A stretch of DNA of 64,000 nt from Gluconacetobacter tumulisoli (GTDB lineage: Bacteria; Pseudomonadota; Alphaproteobacteria; Acetobacterales; Acetobacteraceae), in assembly GCF_014174155.1 (NCBI RefSeq), contig NZ_JABEQM010000001.1:186001-250000 (forward strand), in the 5' to 3' direction. Position numbers and translations under genes: made by a program. This document shows positions 45,363 to 55,600 of the stretch, piece after piece; the stretch's first letter is position 1, and each line of letters starts with the position of its first letter. The notes under the pieces were generated by a model. The model had not been told where the DNA came from. It worked only from the letters and a program-made list of their open reading frames with translations, and did not search any database.

Positions 45363-45374
45363 TATAATATTATA
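45363..45374 (-). promoter_or_regulatory. Candidate -10 element of the diguanylate cyclase gene
   Basis: TATAATATTATA is a perfect 12-bp palindrome, very A/T-rich for this genome, centred about 29 bp before the diguanylate cyclase ATG on the minus strand. It contains a consensus TATAAT. No good -35 hexamer was found at the expected spacing, so the promoter call is tentative. Confidence 0.4.
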
Positions 45375-45400
45375 GCCAGCAGGCGTCGTCGGCCCAGGGT

Positions 45401-45793
45401 TCAGCGCGGGCGACGGCGCGTCGGCCAGCCAACGCGGACCAGCGTTCCGTCCGGATCCGAAATGGCGAATTCATACATTCCCCACGGCTTGTCCTCCGGT
45501 CCGGCGCCGATCAGCTCGGTCCGGAACGCGGCGCATAGTTCATCGACATTTTCGGCGTGAAGATACAGTCCGAACGGATTCCTGCCGGGAACCAGCCAGC
45601 CCTCCACCGCATCGGTCAGATGCAGAAACCCGCCGCCGCCGTTGGACAGCAGGCGATAGCTGTCGGGTTGCGGGGATGAGGCGGGGCCGACATCCGAACG
45701 AACGAAGCCCAGCCGCCTGTAAAAACCCTCGGACGCGTCCAGGTCGTTGCACGGCAGGATGGCGATCAGGAGGCCGGGGGGCGGATTGCTCAT
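45401..45793 (-). CDS. VOC-family (glyoxalase/bleomycin resistance-like) protein
   Basis: A 130-aa protein with two beta-alpha-beta-beta-beta modules of the vicinal oxygen chelate superfamily. The first starts LLIAILPCNDLDASEGFYRR; the second contains FGLYLHAENVDELCAAF and ends with FAISDPDGTLVRVGWP, the usual C-terminal signature. Bleomycin-binding members are dimeric and non-enzymatic; others are lyases or dioxygenases, and this one cannot be assigned. It lies between the KgtP-like permease and the diguanylate cyclase gene. Confidence 0.88.
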   Translation of the reverse strand: MSNPPPGLLIAILPCNDLDASEGFYRRLGFVRSDVGPASSPQPDSYRLLSNGGGGFLHLTDAVEGWLVPGRNPFGLYLHAENVDELCAAFRTELIGAGPEDKPWGMYEFAISDPDGTLVRVGWPTRRRPR

Positions 45794-45860
45794 GTTCGGG
45801 CTCCTTTTGGTCCTCGTCGGGGTGGGTTTCTCCGATCGGCGCGCGCCCGGCCCGTCCGGT

Positions 45861-47177
45861 TCAGGCCGTGGCCTCCGCCTCGATCCGTGTCCGGCTGTCC
45901 AGCAGGAACAGGACCGTCAGCAGCGAGCACAGCGCGCAGGCCGATACATACCAGTAGAACCACTCTTCATGCCCCGCCTGCTTGCACCAGAGGGCGACAT
46001 ATTCGGCCGTTCCCCCGAACAGCGAGACGGTCAGGGCATAGGGAAAGGCGACGCCCAGCGCGCGGACGCGGGTGGGGAACTGTTCGGCCTTCACCACGGC
46101 ATTGATCGAGGTGTAAGTCGACACCGCCATCAGCGCCAGCGTGACCAGGGCGAAGGCCGGCAGGATGCCGCGGGCGCCCGACAGGGCATGCATCAGCGGC
46201 ACCGTGCCGAACGTGCCCAGCACCCCGAACGCGATCAGCAACGCCCGGCGCCCCACCCGGTCGGACAGCGCGCCGAATGCCGGCTGCGCCAGCGCGAAGA
46301 CCAGCAGCGCGGTGGCGGACACCAGGGTCGATTGCTCCCGCGACAGGCCGACCGTGTTGACCAGGTACTTCTGCATGTAGATCGTGTAGGTGTAGAACGA
46401 TACCGTACCGCCCAGGGTCAGGCCACAGACCGTCAGGATCTCTCGCCGGTAGCGCGACAGGACCCTCAGGCCGCCTTTTTCGCCCGATGCGCGGGCGTGG
46501 GTGAATTGCTCGCTCTCATGCATCGACCGGCGGAACCAGAAGACCGATACCGACAGCAGGGCGCCGATGCCGAACGGCACGCGCCAGCCCCAGTCGCCGA
46601 TCTGGGCCGGCGTCAGCAGCACGAACTGCATGACCAGCAGGACGACCAGCGCCACGAGCTGCCCCATGACCAGCGTCACGTACTGGAAGCTGGAATAGAA
46701 GCCGCGATGGGCGGCCGGCGCGACCTCGGACAGGTAGGTCGCACTGGCGCCGTATTCTCCGCCCAGGCTCAACCCCTGGATCAGGCGCGCCACGACCAGG
46801 ACGATCGGGGCGGCGACCCCGATCCGGTCGTAGTCCGGGCAGACGACGATCATCGCCGATCCCGCGCACATCGTCAGGATGGATACGCTCAACGCCGTGC
46901 GCCGGCCGTAACGGTCGGCCAGGATGCCCATCAGCCACCCGCCGATCGGCCGCATCAGGAACCCGACGGCGAAGATCGCGGCGGTGTTCAGCAGCTGCGC
47001 CGTCATGTCGCCCCTGGGGAAGAAGGCCCGGGCGAAATACAGCGAAAAGGCCGAATAGACGTACCAGTCGTAATACTCGATCAGATTGCCCGACGATCCC
47101 GCCACGATGCCGCGCAGGCGCTGCGCCGTCGTCATCGGAAGGGCGCCGGAAGGACTGGGCGTCTGGGCTGAATCCAT
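45861..47177 (-). CDS. MFS transporter, metabolite:H+ symporter family (alpha-ketoglutarate permease KgtP-like)
   Basis: This 438-aa permease has twelve predicted helices. The metabolite:proton symporter signatures are SSGNLIEYYDWYVYSAFS near the start, the loop 2-3 motif GILADRYGRRTALS, and RLIQGLSLGGEYGASATYL in helix 4. The whole pattern is closest to 2-oxoglutarate or similar dicarboxylate symporters (KgtP, ShiA relatives). It lies 108 bp downstream of dctA on the same strand, which supports organic acid uptake. The exact substrate is inferred. Confidence 0.88.
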   Translation of the reverse strand: MDSAQTPSPSGALPMTTAQRLRGIVAGSSGNLIEYYDWYVYSAFSLYFARAFFPRGDMTAQLLNTAAIFAVGFLMRPIGGWLMGILADRYGRRTALSVSILTMCAGSAMIVVCPDYDRIGVAAPIVLVVARLIQGLSLGGEYGASATYLSEVAPAAHRGFYSSFQYVTLVMGQLVALVVLLVMQFVLLTPAQIGDWGWRVPFGIGALLSVSVFWFRRSMHESEQFTHARASGEKGGLRVLSRYRREILTVCGLTLGGTVSFYTYTIYMQKYLVNTVGLSREQSTLVSATALLVFALAQPAFGALSDRVGRRALLIAFGVLGTFGTVPLMHALSGARGILPAFALVTLALMAVSTYTSINAVVKAEQFPTRVRALGVAFPYALTVSLFGGTAEYVALWCKQAGHEEWFYWYVSACALCSLLTVLFLLDSRTRIEAEATA

Positions 47178-47285
47178 GAGTACGGTCCGTCTGGGGGCGA
47201 TGGGGCGTAAGGCGGCACAGTGTCGTGAAGCGGCGCCGCCGACAGGAACCCTGGCGCGCGGGATGGGGCGATTTCGTTCCGGGTA

Positions 47286-48653
47286 TCAGACGGATGCGGT
47301 CCGTGTCGACCGTGTCGTCCCGGCGTCCGCCGGCGAGGCGAGGGGGGCGGATAGCGAAAGGGACGCGTCGGGATGGCCCGACAGCGCGAGGGCGAGCTTC
47401 TGCCCGTCCAGCTCGTTTTCCCATCGCGCCAGGACGATGGCGGCCACGGCGTTGCCCACGATGTTCGTCAGCGACCGGCATTCGGACATGAAGCGGTCCA
47501 CCCCCAGGATCAGCGCCATGCCGCCGACCGGCACGTCGGGCACGACGGCCAGCGTTGCCGCCAGGGTGATGAATCCCGCACCGGTGACGCCCGCGGCGCC
47601 CTTGGAACTGATCATCGCCACCAGCAGCAGCGCGACCTGCTGCCCCAGTCCCAGATGCACGCCCGTCGCCTGCGCGATGAACAGGGCCGCGAGCGACATG
47701 TAGATGTTGGTGCCGTCCAGATTGAAGGAATACCCCATCGGCACGACCAGCCCCACGACGGAAGGGGCGCATCCCGCGGTCTCCAGCTTCGACATCAGGG
47801 TCGGCAGGGCGGACTCCGACGAACTGGTGCCCAGCACGATCAGCAGTTCCTCGCGCAGGTAGGCCAGCAGCCGCAGGATCCTGAATCCGTTATAGCGCGC
47901 AACGGCGCCCAGGATCACCAGGACGAACAATGCCGACGTCGCGTAGAACGTGCCCACCAGCAGGGCCAGGTTGATCACCGAACCGATGCCGAACCGCCCG
48001 ATGGTGAACGCCATGGCGCCGAAGGCCCCGATCGGGGCGGCCAGCATCACCAGCCGGACAACGCCGAAGACCAGTTCGGTCAGCTGGCGGAACAGGTCCA
48101 GCACGGCCTGGCCCCGCGCGCCCATGCGCGACAGGCTGATGCTGAACAGGATGGCGATCAGCAGGACCTGGAGGATCTCGCCCGAGGTGAAGGCGCTGAC
48201 CGTCGTGTCGGGAATGATGTGCAGCACGAACAGGCTGAAGGAATGATCGTGTGCCTTCGCCGCGTAATCCGCGACCGCGCGGGTGTCCAGCGATGCCGGG
48301 TCGACATGCAGGCTGGCCCCGGGCCGGACGACATTGGCCACGACCATGCCGACTACCAGCGCCAGGGTGGAGAAGGCCAGGAAATACAGCATCGCCTTGC
48401 CCGCCAGGCGCCCGGCCTTGCCCAGGTCCGCCAGGCCCGCGACGCCCGTCACCACGGTCAGGAAGATGACCGGCGAGATCACCATCTTGACCAGCCGGAT
48501 GAACCCGTCGCCCAGCGGCTTCATCTCCGCGCCCGTCGCGGGCCAGAAATGGCCCAGCAGGATTCCGGCCACCACACCGACGATCACCTGGACATACAGG
48601 CTGCGATAAAGGGGCGTCTTCGGAACGTCGTCCGGCGTGGAGGACAGGCGCAT
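47286..48653 (-). CDS. dctA: C4-dicarboxylate:cation symporter DctA
   Basis: DctA imports succinate, fumarate and malate with protons or sodium. The 455-aa protein belongs to the DAACS/glutamate transporter fold: eight helices and two re-entrant loops, with the serine-rich loop [15 protein letters not shown] (residues near 280) and the substrate-binding [34 protein letters not shown] is the DctA-type helix 8 signature. The ATG at 48653 fits the family. It is divergent from rmuC and leads the leftward gene run. Confidence 0.95.
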   Translation of the reverse strand: MRLSSTPDDVPKTPLYRSLYVQVIVGVVAGILLGHFWPATGAEMKPLGDGFIRLVKMVISPVIFLTVVTGVAGLADLGKAGRLAGKAMLYFLAFSTLALVVGMVVANVVRPGASLHVDPASLDTRAVADYAAKAHDHSFSLFVLHIIPDTTVSAFTSGEILQVLLIAILFSISLSRMGARGQAVLDLFRQLTELVFGVVRLVMLAAPIGAFGAMAFTIGRFGIGSVINLALLVGTFYATSALFVLVILGAVARYNGFRILRLLAYLREELLIVLGTSSSESALPTLMSKLETAGCAPSVVGLVVPMGYSFNLDGTNIYMSLAALFIAQATGVHLGLGQQVALLLVAMISSKGAAGVTGAGFITLAATLAVVPDVPVGGMALILGVDRFMSECRSLTNIVGNAVAAIVLARWENELDGQKLALALSGHPDASLSLSAPLASPADAGTTRSTRTASV

Positions 48654-48870
48654 GGCGGTGGTCTTTCCCTGTGACGGTCCTGTCGTCCCGCCCGGTCGGC
48701 CCCGGGCGGGGCGGCGGTCCGCGCGTGCCTTTCGGCCGTCCCGCGGCGCGGATGCGCCCTGCATAGCATCGCGCGGCGGGTTGCCAAAGTGCGGGGGACG
48801 GACTTTACCCGCCCGGGTATCCGCGTCATGGACTGACGGCGAATCACACCTGCGGGAGAAGGGGAAGGCA

Positions 48871-50235
48871 ATGCCCGACGCGTTCGGATCGGGGGCGGGC
48901 GGGCTGGAGCTGGGGTTGCTGGTCCTGGTCGCCGCCGTGGTGCTGTCGGCAGCGGTGCTGTTGCGTCGTCGCGGCAGCGGCGGCGGTGCGGGGAGCGAGG
49001 GCGACCTGCTGGCGCGGCTGTACGTCATGCTGGAACGCGAGGGTGCGGCCCGCACGGCCGACAGCGAGGCCCTGCGTGCGCGCCTGACGGACATCGAGCG
49101 CGTGCTGGCCGCGCGGCTGGAGCAGGGGCGGATGGAGATGGCGGACCGGCTGGGCGCGATCGCGCAGTCGGTCGGCCGCGAGCTGGCCGAAGCCCGGGTC
49201 GGCCAGGCCGAAGCCCTGCGCGACATGGCCGAGGCCAGTGCCCGCCAGACCGAGGCGATCCGCGCCGCCGTCGACGAACGCTTGCACGAGGCTGTGGAGC
49301 GCCAGATGCAGACCTCGTTCCAGCGGGTGCTGGAACAGTTCGGCGCGATGCAGAAGGCGATGGGCGAGGTTACCGCGATGACGGCGCAGATCGGCGACCT
49401 CAAGCGCCTGTTTTCCAACGTCAAGACGCGCGGCGGCTGGGGCGAGGCGCAGTTGCGCGCCATTCTGGACGACGTGCTGCCGGCAGGAGCCTACACGGCG
49501 AATTGCCGCCTGCGCGAGGGCAGCGCCGAGATGGTGGAATTCGCGGTGCGCATGCCGGTCAAGGCCGCGACGCCGCCGGTGCTGGCCATCGATTCGAAAT
49601 TCCCGACCGAGGCGTACGAGCGCCTGCTGGACGCCGTCGACCGCGTGGATCCCGAGGCCGAGCGCGCCGCCCGTCGTGCCTTGGACACCACGCTGCGGAT
49701 CGAGGCGCGCAAGATCGCGTCGAAATATATCGTCCCGCCGGTGACGGTGGAATTCGCAGTATTGTACCTGCCCACCGACGGCCTGTATGCCGAGGTGGCG
49801 CGCAGCCCCGGGCTGCTGGACGAAATCGGGCGGACCTGCCGGGTGATCGTCATGGGGCCGGGGCTGCTGCCGGCCATGCTGCGGACGATCCATCTGGGAT
49901 ATGTTACCATGGCGCTGGAGGAACGCACCGACGGCATTGCCCGCCTGCTGGGCGCGACCCGCCAGGAGATGCTCAAGATGGACGGCGTGCTGGAAAAGCT
50001 GGCGCGCAATGCGTCGACCATGTCCTCCTCGATCGACGAGGCCCGGCGCAGGACGCGGGTAGTGGCCCGGCAACTGCGCGGCCTGGACGGTGTCGAGGCG
50101 ATATCGGAGGACACCGCCGTGTCCGACGGAGCGTCGGATGAAACTGGCGACAACCCGGCCGACGGCCCTGTCGCCCCGCCCGCAGGCGGATCCGGCGAAC
50201 CGCGCCGATGGGCGGATGGCGCGCCGGGGCGGTGA
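48871..50235 (+). CDS. rmuC: DNA recombination protein RmuC
   Basis: RmuC is a predicted nuclease-like protein linked to limiting inversion and rearrangement at short repeats. The 454-aa product has an N-terminal membrane helix (residues 12-32), then a long coiled-coil stretch (about 60-170) and the RmuC core domain with the conserved [28 protein letters not shown] and IASKYIVPP segments. A low-complexity Asp/Gly/Pro tail ends it. AAGGGGAAGGC precedes the ATG. Confidence 0.93.
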   Translation: MPDAFGSGAGGLELGLLVLVAAVVLSAAVLLRRRGSGGGAGSEGDLLARLYVMLEREGAARTADSEALRARLTDIERVLAARLEQGRMEMADRLGAIAQSVGRELAEARVGQAEALRDMAEASARQTEAIRAAVDERLHEAVERQMQTSFQRVLEQFGAMQKAMGEVTAMTAQIGDLKRLFSNVKTRGGWGEAQLRAILDDVLPAGAYTANCRLREGSAEMVEFAVRMPVKAATPPVLAIDSKFPTEAYERLLDAVDRVDPEAERAARRALDTTLRIEARKIASKYIVPPVTVEFAVLYLPTDGLYAEVARSPGLLDEIGRTCRVIVMGPGLLPAMLRTIHLGYVTMALEERTDGIARLLGATRQEMLKMDGVLEKLARNASTMSSSIDEARRRTRVVARQLRGLDGVEAISEDTAVSDGASDETGDNPADGPVAPPAGGSGEPRRWADGAPGR

Positions 50236-50271
50236 AACGGAATTTAATGGCGGATGAAAGGGGGTGGGGCC

Positions 50272-51057
50272 ATGTCTGTGCGGACCATGAACGCGTCTTC
50301 CAGGTCAGATCAGGACATTGCCGGCAAGGAGCCGGGCGGCAGGGAGCCTTCAGGCCGGGACACCGGCGGCAAGGCGTCCCGGCCCCGCGTCCTGCTTGTG
50401 GAGGATGACGGCAAGATCGCGCAGGAAGTCGCCGAGGAACTGGAAAGCCGCGGTTTCCGCGTCCGGCACGCGGCGACCGGGCCGGAAGGCCTGTCCATTG
50501 GCGTCACGGGGGGCTTCGACGTGATGATCGTCGACCGCATGCTGCCCGAACTGGATGGCCTGACCCTGATCGAGACCTTGCGAGGCCGGCAGGTCGCGAC
50601 CCCCGTCCTGGTCCTGTCGGCCCTGTCGGCCGTCGACGACCGGGTCAGCGGGCTGAAAGCCGGCGGCGACGACTACCTGACCAAGCCCTTCGCGATGGAG
50701 GAACTGGCCGCCCGGCTGGAGGCGCTGATGCGCCGGCCGAACAACACGCGCGAGACGATGCTGCGCGTGGGCCCGCTGGCCATGGACCTGATCGAACGCA
50801 CGGTGACCCGCGACGGGACCGAGATCGACCTGCTGCCGCGCGAATTCCGGTTGCTGGAATATCTCATGCGGCGGCCGAACCAGGTGCTGACGCGCAACAT
50901 GCTGCTGGAGGATGTGTGGAATTACCGCTTTATCCCCCAGACCAACCTGGTGGACGTGCATATCGGCAAGCTGCGCCGCAAGATCGATGAGGCCGGCGGG
51001 CCGCCGCTGATCCAGAGTATCCGCGGCACGGGGTTCATGCTGCGTGCTCCTGAGTGA
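50272..51057 (+). CDS. OmpR-family response regulator
   Basis: A two-component transcription regulator of 261 aa. The receiver domain (about 38-150) has the acidic pocket EDD (44-46), phosphoacceptor Asp88 (IVDRMLP) and conserved Lys138 (LTKPF). The C-terminal winged helix (about 165-261) has REFRLLEYLMR and VDVHIGKLRRKID, typical of OmpR/PhoB output domains. An N-terminal extension of about 37 Gly/Ser/Asp-rich residues precedes the receiver. ATG at 50272 has a GGGGGTGGGG ribosome binding site. The kinase gene starts inside its 3' end, so they are coupled; the RND efflux operon follows. Confidence 0.93.
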   Translation: MSVRTMNASSRSDQDIAGKEPGGREPSGRDTGGKASRPRVLLVEDDGKIAQEVAEELESRGFRVRHAATGPEGLSIGVTGGFDVMIVDRMLPELDGLTLIETLRGRQVATPVLVLSALSAVDDRVSGLKAGGDDYLTKPFAMEELAARLEALMRRPNNTRETMLRVGPLAMDLIERTVTRDGTEIDLLPREFRLLEYLMRRPNQVLTRNMLLEDVWNYRFIPQTNLVDVHIGKLRRKIDEAGGPPLIQSIRGTGFMLRAPE

Positions 51058-52456
51058 GTTGTTTCGGACCGCGACCTTCCGCCTGACGCTGGCGGTGGTC
51101 GCGGCCATGATCGGCACGGCGGCGCTGCAGTTCTCGCTGGGCTACAGCCAGACCAAGACGTTCGAATTTCGTCGCTCGGACGCCCTGCTGCACCGCGAGG
51201 CCGACCTGCTGTCGCATGAAAACGCGCAGGATCTGGAACACAAGATTCGCGAACGCGCGACCGACGATCTGCGCGTCGTGATCAATGAGGCCGGGCTGTT
51301 CGACATGGCGCATCGTTATGTCGCCGGCGACCTGCGTGTCTGGCCGGACGGCCTGATCGCCGACGGGCGGGTGCGCGAGCTGACGGTCTGGCCGACCGAG
51401 GACGCCCCCTACGTCCTGCGGATCCTGGCCATTCCGGTCGAAGGCGGGCGGATCCTGGTGCTGGCGCGCGGGCTGCACATGCTGGACGAATGGCGGTTGA
51501 TGATGCGGCATTCGCTGCTGGTGTCGATCGTGCCGACGGTGCTGTTCGCCCTGATGACCGGCATCGTGCTCAGCCACAGGGCGCTGGCGCGGGTCACGGT
51601 GATGCACGAGGCGATCGACCGGATCATGGAGGGCGACCTGCACGAACGCCTGCCGTCGGGGCGCGGGCGCGACGAGATGCAGCGGCTGGCCGGCAGCGTG
51701 AACCGCATGCTCGACCGATTGGAACATCTGATGGACGAAATCCGCGATGTCGGGAACGACATCGCGCACGATCTGCGCACGCCGCTGGCGCGCGTGCGCG
51801 CGCGGCTGGACCGTGCGCTGGGCGACCGTGCGCTGGGCGACGCGCTGTCGGCCGACGATCTGCGATCGGTCGTCGGGCGGGCGATCGACGACCTCGACCA
51901 ATGCTTCTCGATCATAACAGCCCTGCTGAGAATAGGGGAGATCGAGAACGCCCGTCGCCGCGTCGGTTTCGCGGTCGTCGACCTGAACGAGATCGCAGCC
52001 GATATCGTCGACCTCTACGAACCGATTGCCGAGGCCAAGCAGATCCGCCTCGACCTCCTGCCCTCCACGGGGCCCGTTCCGGTCTATGGCGACCGGGACC
52101 TGCTGATCGAGGTCCTGGCCAACCTGATTGATAACGCGATCAAATTTACCGATCCGGGGGGCGAGGTCACGCTGGGCATGGTACGACAGGGCGACGGGGC
52201 GCGGCTGGAGGTCGCGGACACCGGCATCGGCATCATCCCGGAGGAACGTCAGGCGGTGCTCAACCGGTTCTATCGCTCGGACAAGAGCCGGCACGTGCCG
52301 GGCAGTGGCCTGGGCCTCAGTCTTGTCTCGGCCATCCTGCGCCTGCACAATGCTTCCCTGACGATATCGGAGACCCGGAAGCAGGATGCTCGTCCGGGCG
52401 CGCTGTTCGGGGTGGTCTTTCCGCCGTCTCCACCGACGGTTTCCGCCTCGGCCTGA
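51044..52456 (+). CDS. Membrane sensor histidine kinase (HAMP, HisKA, HATPase)
   Basis: The cognate sensor kinase, 470 aa. Two membrane helices (about 11-32 and 157-177) flank a periplasmic sensor of about 125 residues. A HAMP domain (about 178-230) leads to the dimerisation domain with the phosphorylated His242 in DIAHDLRTPL. The ATP-binding domain has N (NLIDNAIKF), G1 (DTGIGI) and G2 (GSGLGLSLV) boxes. The GTG start overlaps the regulator gene by 14 nt. A perfect tandem 15-nt duplication (51812-51841) repeats Arg-Ala-Leu-Gly-Asp in the helix after the phosphorylation site. This pair is the likely regulator of the downstream pump. Confidence 0.93.
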   Translation: MLLSELFRTATFRLTLAVVAAMIGTAALQFSLGYSQTKTFEFRRSDALLHREADLLSHENAQDLEHKIRERATDDLRVVINEAGLFDMAHRYVAGDLRVWPDGLIADGRVRELTVWPTEDAPYVLRILAIPVEGGRILVLARGLHMLDEWRLMMRHSLLVSIVPTVLFALMTGIVLSHRALARVTVMHEAIDRIMEGDLHERLPSGRGRDEMQRLAGSVNRMLDRLEHLMDEIRDVGNDIAHDLRTPLARVRARLDRALGDRALGDALSADDLRSVVGRAIDDLDQCFSIITALLRIGEIENARRRVGFAVVDLNEIAADIVDLYEPIAEAKQIRLDLLPSTGPVPVYGDRDLLIEVLANLIDNAIKFTDPGGEVTLGMVRQGDGARLEVADTGIGIIPEERQAVLNRFYRSDKSRHVPGSGLGLSLVSAILRLHNASLTISETRKQDARPGALFGVVFPPSPPTVSASA

Positions 52457-52676
52457 CCGGGCGGACAGGAGCGCCGGACGCAGGACCGCCGCAGTTCAGG
52501 GGCGGTTTCTAAATGGAAATTTCATTGGCTTGTCTCGCGGGCGTGATAACGAGGCCGCCGAAGACGCGGGGGAGATCGAGGATGCACACATGCGGACAGC
52601 CGGGCCCGGTCCCGACATGCACCGGGGTGCTGGCCTTCTCGGGGGGCGCATGCACGCGTGAGGGTTCGTCCCGCGC

Positions 52677-55600
52677 ATGAATTCCATCGTCGTCACCGCC
52701 CTCAAGCGGCCCTACACCTTCGTCGTCCTGTCGATCCTGATCGTGGTCTTCGGCGTCCGGTCCATGGTCCAGACGCCCACCGACGTCTTTCCCAGCATCC
52801 GGATCCCGGTCGTCGCGATCGTGTGGGGCTATACCGGCCTGATGCCCGAGGACATGTCCGGCCGCGTGGTCTATTATTACGAGCGCGCGCTGACCGCCAC
52901 GGTCAACAATATCGAGCATATCGAGAGCCAGTCCTATTACGGGCGCGGCATCGTCAAGGTGTTCTTCCAGCCCGGCACCGACACATCGGTCGCGCAGACG
53001 CAGATCACATCGGTCTCGCAGACGGTGATCAAGCAGATGCCGGCCGGCATGACGCCACCGCTGATCCTGACCTACAACGCGTCCTCGGTGCCGGTCCTCA
53101 CGCTCCAGGTCTCGTCGGATTCGATGACGGCGTCGCAGATCTACGACATGTCGTCCAACCTGATCCGCCCGGCCCTGGTTTCGGTCGCAGGGGCCGCGAT
53201 TCCCAATCCGTATGGCGGCCAGCCGGGCAATATCATGGTCGACCTCGACCAGGCGAAGCTGCTGGCCCACGGCTTGTCGGCCACCGACGTGGGCGCCGCC
53301 CTGGGCCGGCAGAACATCGTGCTGCCGGCCGGCGACCAGCAGATCGGTGCCTTCGACTTCATGGTGCAGACGAACGCGACCCCGCGCGAGATCGCGGCGT
53401 TCAACAGCATCCCCGTCAAGCAGGACGGCAATTCGGTCGTATATCTGCGTGACGTCGCCTGGGTGCATCCGGGGGGGCCGCCGCAGACGAACATGGTTCT
53501 GGTCAAGGGACACCAGGCCGTGCTGATCGTCATCATGAAGAGCGGCGACGCCTCCACGCTGTCGGTCGTCAGCGGGGTCAAGGCCCTGCTGCCCTCGATC
53601 GTCCAGACGCTGCCGTCTGGGGTGCATATCCGGATCCTGAACGATGCCTCCACCTTCGTGAAGGAGGCGGTGCGCGACGTGGTGCAGGAAATGGGCACGG
53701 CCGCCCTGCTGACCAGTCTGGTGGTGCTGCTGTTCCTGGGCTCGTGGCGTTCGACGATCATCATCGCGACGTCGATCCCGCTGGCGATGCTGTGCTCGGT
53801 GATCGGGCTGGGCTGGGCTGGGCAGACGATCAACGTCATGACCCTGGGCGGCCTGGCGCTGGCGGTCGGCATCCTGGTCGACGACGCCACCGTCATGATC
53901 GAGAATATCGACGCCCATCTGGAAATGGAGAAGGACCTGGAAACCGCGATCATCGACGCGGCGAACCAGATCGTGATCCCGACCTTCGTGTCGACGCTGT
54001 GCATCTGTATCGTCTGGATGCCGCTGTTCCAGTTGACCGGCGTCGCGGGCTGGCTGTTCATGCCGATGGCCGAGGCCATCATCTTCGCCATGATCGCGTC
54101 CTTCATCCTGTCGCGTACCCTGGTGCCGACCATGGCGAAATACATGCTGGCGGCCCAGGTGGCGGCCCATGCCGAGGCGCATGCGGCCGACCGGCCGCGC
54201 GGGTTCTTCGGTCGCTTCCAGCAAGGGTTCGAGCGGCGTTTCACCGCGTTCCGTAACGGCTATCGCGACCTGCTGACGTATCTGGTGGCGACGCGGGGGC
54301 GCTTCATTCCGGTCTTCCTGGTCTGCGCCGTCGCCTCGATGGGACTGATCTTCTTCGTCGGGCAGGATTTCTTCCCCGAAATCAATTCGAACACGCTGGC
54401 GATCCACATGCGGGCGCGCCTGGGCACCAAGCTGAACGAGGCCGGCAAGATCTCGATGCTGGTCAACCAGGACATCTCGCGCCTGCTGCCGGGCCAGGTC
54501 GATGACATCGTGTCCAATTGCGGCCTGCCGTTCAGCGGCCTGAACCAGGCCTTCATTCCCACCCCCACCGTCGGCACGCAGGATTGCGACCTGACAGTGA
54601 CCCTGAAGAATGACGAATCGCCGGTCGCGGAATATCGCGGCATCCTGCGGCGCGGGCTGGCCGACCATTTCCCGGGAACCGAAATCACCTTCATGCCCGC
54701 CGATCTGACGGCGAAGATCCTGAATTTCGGTCTTCCCTCGCCGATCGACGTGCAGGTGTCCGGTCGTAACCTTGTGGATAATTTCGCCTTCGCCCAGCAT
54801 CTGGCGGCGCGGCTGCGCCACGTGACGGGCATCGCCGACGTCTCGGTGCAGGAGCCGATGAACACGCCGACCCTGCGGGTGAACGCACGGCGAACCTACG
54901 CGCTGGGCACCGGCCTGACCGAATCCGACATCGCCAACAACGCGCTGGCCACCCTGTCGGGCAGCGGCCAGGTCTCGCCCACCTACTGGCTGGATCCGGC
55001 GACCGGGGTGTCGCATCTGGTCGATATCCAGACGCCGCTGCAATTCCTGCAGACGATGAACGACCTGGAGACGATCCCCATCGATCGCGGCGACGGCAAC
55101 CCCAAGAGCGTCCCGCCCCAGATCCTGGGCGGCCTCAGCGACATCGTGCAGACCGGCACGCCGGGCGAGGTGGCGCACTACAACATCATGCCGGTCTTCA
55201 ACATCTATGCGGCCAACGAGGGCCTCGACCTGGGCGCCGTCTCGCGCGAGGTCAATCGCGTGGTCGCCGCGGCCCGCCACGACCTGCCGCAGGGGTCCAG
55301 CCTGGTGGTGCGGGGCCAGGCGGTGACGATGAACGACGCCTACATGCAGCTGGGCCTGGGCCTGGCGATGTCGGTGCTGCTGGTCTACCTGATCATCGTC
55401 GTGAATTTTCAGTCCTGGCTGGACCCGTTCATCATCATCACCGCGCTGCCGGGGGCCCTGGCTGGCATCGCCTGGTCGCTGTTCCTGACGCATACGACGC
55501 TTTCGGTGCCGGCGCTGACCGGGGCGATCATGTGCATGGGCACGGCGACCGCGAATTCGATCCTTGTCGTGTCCTTCGCTCGTGAACGGATGGACGTGCA

